Assembly: GCA_902799075.1 (NCBI GenBank)
Contig: CADBYZ010000029.1
Coordinates: 1 to 53,979, forward strand
Direction of reading: 5' to 3'
Source of the DNA: Oscillospiraceae bacterium
GTDB taxonomy: Bacteria; Bacillota; Clostridia; Oscillospirales; Oscillospiraceae
DNA: 53,979 bases
Below, piece by piece: positions 47,629-53,979 of this stretch (positions are counted from its first letter, which is position 1; each line of letters opens with the position of its first letter). Both the position numbers and the translations under genes were made by a program. Below the pieces are notes generated by a model. It had not been told where the DNA came from and made no database searches. It saw only the letters and a list, made by a program, of their open reading frames with translations.

Positions 47629-48559
47629 CGTCTCCGGCGGGGATATACTCCCGCTCGACATATTGGGGCGTTGCGTTGACGCACATAAAGACCCGGCCCA
47701 CGTATTCGCCCACGAGGCCCAGCAGCAGCAGATTGATGCCGCCGACGATGAGGATGAGCGCCGTGGTGGTGGTCCAGCCCATGGGGGCCAGATGCACGGT
47801 GAAGTAGCGGATCACCACAATGAGGGCATAGAGAAAGCCGATAAAGGCCATGACCGCCCCGGTATAGGTGGCAATGCGCAGGGGCTTGACCGAGAAGGAG
47901 GTGAAGCCGTTCATCCACAGCCCCAGGAGCTTCGACAGCGTATAGCCCGAGCGCCCCTCCTCCCGCGCCCGGTGCTGTACCGGGACGTTGCAGATACGCT
48001 TGGTGGATCGAAGCACCAGACCCATCACATAGGGGTAACAGTGCTCATAGCGCAGCATCTCGTCGACGATGAAGTGCCGGGCGGCAAAGTAGCTGTTGAG
48101 CTCCAGCTCCTTCGGCTTTCCCAGCATGATCTCGGTCATGCGGCGGTTGACACTGCTGCCGAGCAGGCGAAAGCCGTTTTCCTGCTTGTTTTCGTAGGAG
48201 GCATAGACCACGTCATAGCCCTCCTCCAGCTTTTCCAGCAGCTTGCCCACTTCGTCGGCCGGGGTCTGCCCGTCGTCATCGAGACAGACGATATAGTCCC
48301 CTCTGGTCTTTCGCATGCCGCACATGAGCGCCGCGTGCTGGCCGAAGTTTTTGGCCAGGTCCACCGCCGCGATGTGCCTGTCCTTTTCGGCAAGCGAGCG
48401 GATCACCCGGAAGGTATCGTCGGGGGAACAGTCGTTGACCAGCACGATCTCATAGTCGTACTGCGGAAGCTTCCCCATGGTGTCGGCGATTTCCGCCGTG
48501 ACCGCGCCGATGGTTTTTGCCGAGCGATAGCAGGGGATCACAAAGGATACTGTTTTCAT
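47621..48559 (-). CDS. GT2 polyprenyl-phosphate glycosyltransferase (DPM1/ArnC-like), copy 1
   Basis: A 312-residue membrane glycosyltransferase. The catalytic domain starts VSFVIPCYRSAKTIGAV and has VLVNDCSPDDTF and the metal-binding VCLDDDGQTPADE. AREEGRSGYTLSKLLGLWMNG is typical of the ArnC/DPM1 group, which move a sugar from a nucleotide onto a polyprenyl phosphate. Two C-terminal helices (GAVMAFIGFLYALIVVIRYF and ALILIVGGINLLLLGLVGEY) anchor it. It is clearly paralogous to the gene at 50627-51559. Start ATG 48559; a longer frame is an overlap artefact. Last gene of the sugar operon. Confidence 0.93.
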   Translation of the reverse strand: MKTVSFVIPCYRSAKTIGAVTAEIADTMGKLPQYDYEIVLVNDCSPDDTFRVIRSLAEKDRHIAAVDLAKNFGQHAALMCGMRKTRGDYIVCLDDDGQTPADEVGKLLEKLEEGYDVVYASYENKQENGFRLLGSSVNRRMTEIMLGKPKELELNSYFAARHFIVDEMLRYEHCYPYVMGLVLRSTKRICNVPVQHRAREEGRSGYTLSKLLGLWMNGFTSFSVKPLRIATYTGAVMAFIGFLYALIVVIRYFTVHLAPMGWTTTTALILIVGGINLLLLGLVGEYVGRVFMCVNATPQYVEREYIPAGDGK

Positions 48560-48564
48560 TGTTT

Positions 48565-49725
48565 TCACTCCAAAATGCCGCTCTTCCTGAGCAGTGCCTG
48601 CATCTCGTCCTGCGTCTTTGCCGTCAGGATGTAGTAGCCGTAGCGGGTGGAGCTGTCGCAGATCTCGTGCCCGTCGATGGGCAGGATGTCGCTGACGCGG
48701 TACAGGCTTTCGGGGCTTTCGCGCCGGATGGCCTCCAGCGCCGCCAGATCCTTTTCCGAGAAAATGAAGCGCACGGCCGCGACGCAAGGTTCCCCCGTCG
48801 GTTCAAACACGGGCTTCACGCCGCAGCATACGTCGATGACGCCCTGTACGAAGTCCACGCCGGTGGAGAGCTGTACCAGATCCGAGCCGATGCAGTCCCC
48901 GCCCATGCGCGCGCCGCACTCGATGAGGCGGATGTCGCCCTTGTCGTCGACCTTGAGCTCCGTATGGGACGCGCCGTATCTGACGCCCAGGCTGTCCAGC
49001 ACCCGCGGGACAAGCGTTTTGATCTTTGCCAGGGTCCCGTCGTCCATGTGCTTCGGCGGCTGGAGGTGGCCCGTCTCCACAAACAGCGGCGCGCCGGTGG
49101 TGAATTTCTCCGTCACGGCGAGGAAGCGGTGCTCCCCCTCCCAGGAGAGGTATTCCACACTGTACTCCCGCCCCTCGGCAAATTCCTCCACCAGCACCTT
49201 TTTTTCAAACGAAGGCTCCCGCGCAAAAGCGATAGCCTCGGGAAGCTCCTTCGGGTCTTCCACCTTGCGGATGCCCCGGCTGCCGGAGCGGTCGGTGGGC
49301 TTGACGATCACGGGATAAGAAAGCGGCAGGGCCGCAAGATCCGTGTCTTCCTCGACCAGGATACTCCTGCACGAGGGCAGCCCCGCTCTTTCAAAGGCCA
49401 GGCGCATGAGGTGCTTGTTGGTGGCGGTCATCGCGCTTTCCATGCCGTTGCCCACAAGGCCCAGCCCCTCGGCAACGTAGTTTACCGTGATGGCGGCAAG
49501 GTCGGAGGCAATGGAGCACACGCCCACAGGCCGCACTCCGCGGCATATCTCCAGGATGCGCTCCTTCTCCACGATGCTCACCGGGTAGAAATAATCCGCC
49601 GTCCTCTCGCCCACGTCGCCGCACTGCCAGGCAAAGACATGGGTAACGTACCCCATGGCCTTCGCCCTGAGGATGAGCTGATTTTGAAAATCATTGGCGC
49701 CGATAATGGCGATGGCTGGTTTCAT
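48565..49725 (-). CDS. ATP-grasp carboxylate ligase
   Basis: A 386-residue cytoplasmic ATP-grasp enzyme, which couples a carboxylate to an amine or thiol through an acyl-phosphate. An N-terminal Rossmann-like domain (AIAIIGANDFQNQLILRAK) is followed by the ATP-grasp fold (YPVIVKPTDRSGSRGIRKV, LVEEFAEGREYSVEYLSWEG) with metal ligands in IRLIECGARMGGDCIGSDL. Ligands added are unknown. Located between two glycosyltransferase genes in a wecE-containing operon, so attaching an amino acid or acid to the amino sugar is a reasonable guess (inference). ATG 49725 follows CAGGAG. Confidence 0.9.
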   Translation of the reverse strand: MKPAIAIIGANDFQNQLILRAKAMGYVTHVFAWQCGDVGERTADYFYPVSIVEKERILEICRGVRPVGVCSIASDLAAITVNYVAEGLGLVGNGMESAMTATNKHLMRLAFERAGLPSCRSILVEEDTDLAALPLSYPVIVKPTDRSGSRGIRKVEDPKELPEAIAFAREPSFEKKVLVEEFAEGREYSVEYLSWEGEHRFLAVTEKFTTGAPLFVETGHLQPPKHMDDGTLAKIKTLVPRVLDSLGVRYGASHTELKVDDKGDIRLIECGARMGGDCIGSDLVQLSTGVDFVQGVIDVCCGVKPVFEPTGEPCVAAVRFIFSEKDLAALEAIRRESPESLYRVSDILPIDGHEICDSSTRYGYYILTAKTQDEMQALLRKSGILE

Positions 49726-49741
49726 AATGACTCCTGTAATC

Positions 49742-49917
49742 AGTTTGGAGTGTGAAGTTTGGAGTGTGGAATTATTGTGTCCCCTTCGGAGACGGATCAC
49801 AATTCCCAAAAATGAAACATAAACGCCGCCAGGTGATACAATTGAGGCGGAGCCTGTTTCAATCGCGGCGAAGCCGCTCCTTCACTCCACACTCCAAACT
49901 CCTAACTCCACACTTTT
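49742..49917. repeat. Heptad-repeat inverted element, type B (copy 7)
   Basis: Left arm 49742-49772 (GTTTGGA/GTGTGAA/GTGTGGA heptads), a centre of about 100 bp containing GCGGCGAAGCCGC, and right arm 49880-49917 (ACTCCAC/ACTCCAA/CTCCTAA). It fills the gap between the SMR-like and ATP-grasp genes inside the operon. Confidence 0.85.
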
Positions 49918-50264
49918 CAAACCGTAAACACCAATATCCCCGCGACGATGAGCCCCAGGGCGAGCAGCTTTTTCTTTGTCACTCTCTCGTGAAACACCGT
50001 CACGCCGAAGATGGTGACAAAGATGTAGGAAAAGCACTCGAAGGCGGGGGTCATGCTCAGGGGGAGCTTTTTGTAGGCGAACATAGTCAGCAGCATTGAC
50101 AGGGCCAGCAGCCCGTAGCCGCCGATCACACCCACATTCAGATACTCGCGGGCAAGGCTCGTGTGCTCCTTGCCGGCTTCCCATTTTAAGAGCGTCTGGC
50201 TCAGGGAGGCGATGAACACGCTGAAGATCGCAAGGCCCAGATACGGGAGCATCTCACGCGTCAT
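49917..50264 (-). CDS. Small EamA/SMR-family membrane protein, subunit B
   Basis: A 115-residue protein with four hydrophobic helices, similar in size to ArnE/ArnF and SMR proteins (LGLAIFSVFIASLSQTLLKW; YGLLALSMLLTMFAYKKLPL; FSYIFVTIFGVTVFHERVT; LLALGLIVAGILVFTV). Such half-size proteins pair to flip small or lipid-linked molecules. It overlaps its partner gene by 11 bp. Together with the GT2 enzymes it fits a flippase for polyprenyl-phosphate sugar (inference). Confidence 0.85.
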   Translation of the reverse strand: MTREMLPYLGLAIFSVFIASLSQTLLKWEAGKEHTSLAREYLNVGVIGGYGLLALSMLLTMFAYKKLPLSMTPAFECFSYIFVTIFGVTVFHERVTKKKLLALGLIVAGILVFTV

Positions 50265-50622
50265 GCGATCCCTCCTCCCCGTCGGCCTTTACGAACAGCA
50301 CCACCCCCGCCACCGCGAGAGCGCAGCCGATGATCTGCTTTAGCTGCACCTGCTCATGAAACAGCAGCGCGCCGAAGACCAGCGACCACACGAGCGTCAC
50401 GGCCTTGTTGGCGTAGGCCACCGTCAGCGGCAGGCGCTTTAAGATCTGCTGCCAGCCGAGGGCGTAGATGCCCAGCAGCGCAAACTCACCCCCGAAGAAG
50501 AGGCAGAAGCGCAGGCTCAGAAAGTCCTCCCCAGCCGCAAGCTTGGACAAAACCGTGGTGAACGCGAAGAGAAGCAGAAGCAGATGCAGGGCCAGGAAGA
50601 CACGGGGGGCCGTTTTTTTCAT
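50254..50622 (-). CDS. Small EamA/SMR-family membrane protein, subunit A
   Basis: A 122-residue four-helix protein, homologous in layout to the overlapping downstream gene: a first helix FLALHLLLLLFAFTTVLSKL, then GEFALLGIYALGWQQILKRL, VAYANKAVTLVWSLVFGALL and IIGCALAVAGVVLFVKA. The paired arrangement resembles ArnE-ArnF, which form a heterodimeric flippase. It starts 4 bp after the stop of the upstream GT2 gene. Confidence 0.85.
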   Translation of the reverse strand: MKKTAPRVFLALHLLLLLFAFTTVLSKLAAGEDFLSLRFCLFFGGEFALLGIYALGWQQILKRLPLTVAYANKAVTLVWSLVFGALLFHEQVQLKQIIGCALAVAGVVLFVKADGEEGSHDA

Positions 50623-50626
50623 GGCC

Positions 50627-51559
50627 TCAGCCCTTCTTCCGGATGACCTGCCGCTCCACGTACTGGGGAGAGGCGTTGATGCACATATAGATGCGGCCGA
50701 TATACTCGCCGATCATGCCCAGCACCAGCAGGATGATCCCGCCCAGCAGCAGCATCAGCGCCATGGTGGAGGCCCATCCCTCGGGGATGGAGCTGTCCGC
50801 AAAGTGCTTGATGAGAATGACGATCAGATAAAGAAAACCGAGCACCGCCGCAAACGCCCCGCAGTAGGTGGCAATGCGCAGGGGCTTGACCGAGAACGAC
50901 GTAAAGCCGTTCATCCAGAGAGAGAAGAGCTTGACCAGGGTGTAGCCGCTCTCGCCCTCCTCGCGGGCGCGGTGCGTGACCGGCACGGTGCCGATGCGCC
51001 GGGTAGCGCGCAGGATGAGCCCCTCCACGTAGGGGTAGCAGTTTTTATAGATGAGCATTTCATCGACGATAAAGCGCTGCATGGCAAAATAGCTCGTGAT
51101 GGTGAGCTCCCGCGGCTTGCCCAGCATGATCTCGGTCATGCGGTTGTTGATAACCGTGCCGATATTGCGCCAGGCGGCGTGCTGCTTGTGGGCATACTCG
51201 GCGTAGACCACATCGTAGCCCTCCTCGAGCTTTCGGATGAGCTTTCCCACCTCGTCGCCGGGGGTCTGGCCGTCGTCGTCGAGGCACACCACGATCTGCC
51301 CCGCGCTGTGGCGAAGCCCCGCCATGATGGCCGCGTGCTGGCCGAAATTTTTTGCAAGGTCGATGGCGGTGACGCGCTCGTCGTTCTCCGCCATGTTGCG
51401 CAGCACCTCAAAGGTATTGTCCGGGGAGCAGTCGTTGACCAGCACAAATTCGCTGTCATAGCCCGGCATCTGTGCCATCGCGCCTTTCAGCTCCTCCACA
51501 ACGCCGCCGATCGTGTGGGCGGAGCGGTAGCAGGGGATCACAAAGGATACAAGCTTCAT
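50627..51559 (-). CDS. GT2 polyprenyl-phosphate glycosyltransferase (DPM1/ArnC-like), copy 2
   Basis: A 310-residue membrane enzyme of the same group as the gene at 47621-48559, with nearly the same motifs: VSFVIPCYRSAHTIGGV, VLVNDCSPDNTF, VCLDDDGQTPGDE and AREEGESGYTLVKLFSLWMNG. The two C-terminal helices are also present. ATG 51559 lies immediately before the stop of the acetyltransferase gene. Two such paralogs in one operon suggest two different sugars, or that one enzyme acts with the flippase pair. Confidence 0.93.
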   Translation of the reverse strand: MKLVSFVIPCYRSAHTIGGVVEELKGAMAQMPGYDSEFVLVNDCSPDNTFEVLRNMAENDERVTAIDLAKNFGQHAAIMAGLRHSAGQIVVCLDDDGQTPGDEVGKLIRKLEEGYDVVYAEYAHKQHAAWRNIGTVINNRMTEIMLGKPRELTITSYFAMQRFIVDEMLIYKNCYPYVEGLILRATRRIGTVPVTHRAREEGESGYTLVKLFSLWMNGFTSFSVKPLRIATYCGAFAAVLGFLYLIVILIKHFADSSIPEGWASTMALMLLLGGIILLVLGMIGEYIGRIYMCINASPQYVERQVIRKKG

Positions 51560-51560
51560 C

Positions 51561-52112
51561 TCATTGTCCCTCCTCCGCAAGCCGTGCCATGAACACCACG
51601 TCGGTGAATACGCCGTCCAGCTTCACATAGTCGCGGAAAACGCCCTCGGTGACAAAGCCCGCCTTCTCGTAGCTCCTGCGGGCAATGTCGTTGCCGCCCA
51701 GCACCTTGAGGGATATGCGGTGCAGGCGCAGCACGTCCAGGCCGAAGGCGGTAAAGAGCCTTGCCGTCTCGGTGCCGAGGCCGCGTCTGCGCGCGAAGGC
51801 CTCGCCGATAAAGATGCCGTACTCGGCGGACTCGTTTTTCTCGTCGATGTCCCGGAAATAGACGCTGCCGACGCTCTTGCCGGATTTGTGCTCGACGATG
51901 ATATACTGGATGACCCTGCCGGTCTCCACCTTGTCTCTGAGCCACGCGCGGTGCATCCCGGGCGTAAAGGGCTCCCGGAAGAGGAAATATTTCCAGACCT
52001 CCGGGTCGTTGCGCCAGCGGACAATATCGTCGGTGTCCGCGTCCGTGATGGGCCTCAGGCTGAGCTTTTCGCCGTTTATGACCGGGAGCTCCTTGTTTCG
52101 CAAAAGCAGCAT
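51561..52112 (-). CDS. GNAT-family N-acetyltransferase (sugar-amine type)
   Basis: A 183-residue acetyltransferase of the RimJ/RimL-like GNAT group. Core elements are KLSLRPITDADTDDIVRWRN at the N terminus, the acetyl-CoA loop ARRRGLGTETARLFTAFG, and ISLKVLGGNDIARRSYEKAGF. Beside a 4-amino-sugar aminotransferase, the likely substrate is the dTDP- or UDP-amino sugar (inference, comparable to WecD or PseH). ATG 52112 follows GGAG and is coupled to the aminotransferase stop 2 bp away. Confidence 0.88.
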   Translation of the reverse strand: MLLLRNKELPVINGEKLSLRPITDADTDDIVRWRNDPEVWKYFLFREPFTPGMHRAWLRDKVETGRVIQYIIVEHKSGKSVGSVYFRDIDEKNESAEYGIFIGEAFARRRGLGTETARLFTAFGLDVLRLHRISLKVLGGNDIARRSYEKAGFVTEGVFRDYVKLDGVFTDVVFMARLAEEGQ

Positions 52113-52113
52113 C

Positions 52114-53244
52114 TTATACTCCGTAAAAGTCGCGCACAGCTTTGATGACGCGATCCTGGTCCTCAGTCGTGAGCTTGTAATAAAGCGGCAGGCGCACCAG
52201 TCTGTCGGACTCCGCCGTGGTATACCGGTCCTCGCCGTGGAAGCGCCCGAAGCGCAGGCCCGCAGGGGCCGAGTGCAGCGGCACATAGTGGAACACCGCG
52301 AGGATGTCGCGCTCCTTGAGGAAGGAGATCAGCGCGGTACGCTCCGCAAGGTCCTTGCATTTGATGTAAAACATGTGCGCATTGTGCACGCAGTCGGCGG
52401 GGATCGTGGGCAGCGTCACACGGCCCGCTGCCGCAAGGTCCTGAAACGCGTCCCAATAGCGCTGCCAGCTTGCAAGACGGTCATTGTTGATCTCATCCGC
52501 CATCTCAAGCTGGGCCCACAGGTAGGCGGCATTGAGCTCAGAGGGCAGGAAGCTGTCGCCGATATCGACCCAGGTGTACTTGTCCACCTGGCCGCGATAG
52601 AACTTGGAGCGGTTGGTGCCCTTTTCGCGCAGGATCTCGGCACGCTCGACATAAGCCGGGTTGTTGACCAGCACGGCGCCGCCTTCGCCCATGGAGTAGT
52701 TTTTCGTCTCATGGAAGGAGTAGCAGCCGAAGTCGCCGATCGTGCCGAGGGCCTTGCCCTTGTAGCTAGACATGACGCCCTGGGCCGCGTCCTCGACAAC
52801 CAGCAGGCCGTGACGATGGGCGATGTCCATAATGGTATCCATCTCACAGGCCACACCTGCGTAGTGCATGGCGAGAATGACCCTGGTCTTGTCGGTGATG
52901 GCGGCCTCGATCTTGGTCTCGTCGATGTTCATGGTATCCGGCCGCACGTCGACGAACACCAGCTTGGCGCCGTAAATAGCAAAGGCAGTCGCGGAGCTGG
53001 AGAAGGTAAAGCTCGGCAGGATCACCTCGTCACCGGGTTTCAGGTCGCACAGCAGACTTGCCATATCCAAAGCCGTAGTGCCGGAGGTGGTCAGCAGCAC
53101 CTTATGGGCGTGAAAGCGCTTTTCCATCCACTCGTTGCAGCGCCTGGTGAACGCACCGTCGCCGCATATTTTGTGGGAAGCGATGGCCTCCTCGATATAA
53201 TTCATCTCATTGCCCGTGCAGGGCGGCACGTTGAAGGGGATCAT
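52114..53244 (-). CDS. wecE: dTDP-4-amino-4,6-dideoxygalactose transaminase (WecE/RffA-like)
   Basis: A 376-residue PLP enzyme of the DegT/DnrJ/EryC1 family. The start MIPFNVPPCTGNEMNYIEEA closely follows WecE. PLP-site features are TTSGTTALDMA, LVVEDAAQGVMSSYKGKALG and the Schiff-base Lys in FHETKNYSMGEGG. WecE transfers an amino group from glutamate to dTDP-4-keto-6-deoxyglucose, giving dTDP-Fuc4N. The rmlA/rmlB genes that supply the keto sugar are not in the window. ATG 53244 follows AAAGGAAT. It is the first gene of the operon, downstream of a promoter at 53366-53393. Confidence 0.93.
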   Translation of the reverse strand: MIPFNVPPCTGNEMNYIEEAIASHKICGDGAFTRRCNEWMEKRFHAHKVLLTTSGTTALDMASLLCDLKPGDEVILPSFTFSSSATAFAIYGAKLVFVDVRPDTMNIDETKIEAAITDKTRVILAMHYAGVACEMDTIMDIAHRHGLLVVEDAAQGVMSSYKGKALGTIGDFGCYSFHETKNYSMGEGGAVLVNNPAYVERAEILREKGTNRSKFYRGQVDKYTWVDIGDSFLPSELNAAYLWAQLEMADEINNDRLASWQRYWDAFQDLAAAGRVTLPTIPADCVHNAHMFYIKCKDLAERTALISFLKERDILAVFHYVPLHSAPAGLRFGRFHGEDRYTTAESDRLVRLPLYYKLTTEDQDRVIKAVRDFYGV

Positions 53245-53280
53245 GGTATTATTCCTTTCTATGAAACGCCGCGCCTTTTC

Positions 53281-53511
53281 AGTCATTCCGGGTGCGGCGA
53301 AGGATCGTTGATCATTTGGACGCGCATATGTCAAAATTGTTCCGAAAAGCGCGGATCAATTAATTATTATAACATAGAAGACCGGATTTACAAGTGTTTT
53401 ATAAATGCAGAATAAAGCAGCGATATTGTTTGAGATCCATTGTTATATAAAGCATATTCATTTCGGTATGCCGTCGGCCGGGAAAGATCCTTCGCTTTCG
53501 CTCAGGATGAC
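53281..53511. repeat. Split REP-like repeat halves near the rRNA operon
   Basis: A left half with GTCATTCCGGG...CGAAGGATC begins near 53281. The right half GATCCTTCGCTTTCGCTCAG...GATGAC ends at 53511. The right half differs from the copy at 45.73 kb by about one base. The halves are about 200 bp apart and flank the sugar-operon promoter. Confidence 0.6.
53366..53393 (-). promoter_or_regulatory. Promoter for the sugar operon
   Basis: Reverse strand: -35 TTGTAA (53388-53393), 16-bp spacer, perfect -10 TATAAT (53366-53371). The leader would be about 115 nt and contains one repeat half. Confidence 0.65.
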
Positions 53512-53518
53512 AGCATCC

Positions 53519-53554
53519 AAAAAACAAACAGCTCCGAGATCACTCTCGAAGCTG
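53519..53554 (-). terminator. rRNA operon terminator
   Basis: Reverse strand: stem CAGCTTCGAGA/TCTCGGAGCTG with a GTGA loop and one mismatch, followed by TTTGTTTTT. It comes directly after 5S. Confidence 0.9.
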
Positions 53555-53560
53555 TCTGTG

Positions 53561-53675
<115 letters not shown>

Positions 53676-53776
53676 TATATTTAGCCCGCATTCGCCTGAC
53701 GTTGAACCGAATATCAGGGATTGTACCCTGAAAACTAAACAGAGGGAAGAGGCAAGGCTTTGTGCCTGCATAATGT

Positions 53777-53979
53777 AGGTCAAGCCCTCGGGCTATTAGT
53801 ACCGGTTGGCTGAACACATTGCTGTGCTTACACCGCCGGCCTATCAACGAAGTAGTCTTCTTCAGCCCTTACTCCATAAAGGATGGGAGATCTTATCTCA
53901 GGGGGAGTTTCACGCTTAGATGCCTTCAGCGTTTATCTCGTCCAGACATAGCTACCCAGCTGTGCCGTTGGCACGACAA
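53777..53979 (-). rRNA. rrl: 23S ribosomal RNA, 3' end (runs off the window)
   Basis: The reverse strand shows the highly conserved 23S 3' end: the sequence near 53790-53835 with AGCCCTCGGGCTATTAGTAC in the window's orientation, and the following helix segments up to the last base. About 200 nt are present. The 16S gene and any tRNAs lie beyond the window. The exact 3' end is approximate. Confidence 0.95.

Larger units (their letters stand above)
53245..53560. other. Gene-free region between the rRNA operon and the sugar operon
   Basis: 316 bp without a credible gene. It holds the sugar-operon promoter, two halves of a GTCATCC-type repeat, and the rRNA terminator. Confidence 0.8.

Noticed and set aside
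53676-53776. tRNA gene in the 5S-23S spacer
   Set aside because: The 101 bp contain no cloverleaf or T-loop GTTCRA motif with matching stems.

Overview
The window looks like chromosomal DNA from a high-GC, spore-forming, strictly anaerobic Clostridia lineage, most likely a gut Oscillospiraceae-type organism. The evidence is spoIIGA-sigE, a PolC-type replicative polymerase, HemZ, CarD, the SigI/RsgI pair, the Clostridia-typical CD1247-type zinc-ribbon protein and the order pyrH-frr-uppS-dxr-rseP-ispG-polC. No plasmid, phage, transposase or CRISPR array is visible. Species cannot be fixed from the sequence alone.

Layout. 1-5.5 kb: 5' part of gap, a PAS/ATPase kinase-like protein without a visible phospho-acceptor His, a uridine-kinase-like P-loop protein, hemZ and a CarD regulator. 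5.5-12.7 kb: polysaccharide deacetylase, zinc-ribbon protein, efp, pepP, a response regulator/sensor kinase pair, and a divergent D-Ala-D-Ala carboxypeptidase. 12.8-18.7 kb: a half-length flavoprotein, an unknown secreted protein, a three-gene Tat translocase and a Tat-signal FMN/FAD flavoprotein. 18.7-20.9 kb: a metallophosphoesterase and a CofE-like ligase. 21-32 kb: polC, ispG, rseP, dxr, uppS, frr, pyrH and a DMT transporter, with cdsA missing from its usual place. 32-37.4 kb: spoIIGA-sigE, rpmH-rnpA-yidD-yidC-khpB, acpP. 37.5-41.2 kb: ccsA, resB and an FMN-domain/pentahaem NrfA fusion. 41.4-44.9 kb: SPFH (frameshifted), zinc-ribbon and TPM proteins. 45-47.6 kb: a secreted acidic protein, sigI and rsgI. 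47.6-53.2 kb: a sugar-modification operon (wecE-like aminotransferase, GNAT, two GT2 polyprenyl glycosyltransferases, a pair of small EamA/SMR proteins, ATP-grasp). 53.5 kb to end: 5S and the 3' end of 23S rRNA.

How the genes fit together. Two extracytoplasmic redox proteins, the Tat flavoprotein and NrfA, each carry an FMN-binding domain with the D-x-x-S-G-A-T flavinylation motif. The window also encodes their support: Tat export, CcsA/ResB cytochrome c assembly, and HemZ for oxygen-independent haem synthesis. This suggests anaerobic respiration on the outer face of the membrane, though no ApbE flavin transferase or quinol dehydrogenase lies here. The sugar operon looks like a lipid-linked amino-sugar pathway for decorating the envelope. 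SigI/RsgI and RseP could form an envelope signalling chain (inference).

The most striking structural feature is a family of intergenic elements built from 7-bp repeats, mostly as inverted arms (about 4.6, 7.7, 26.1, 27.3, 30.9, 37.0 and 49.8 kb, with single-arm remnants inside the resB 3' end and at the missing-cdsA junction). Several genes also carry apparent small deletions or duplications (tatC, nrfA, the SPFH gene, the Tat flavoprotein). These may be real slippage scars or assembly errors; the sequence alone cannot say.
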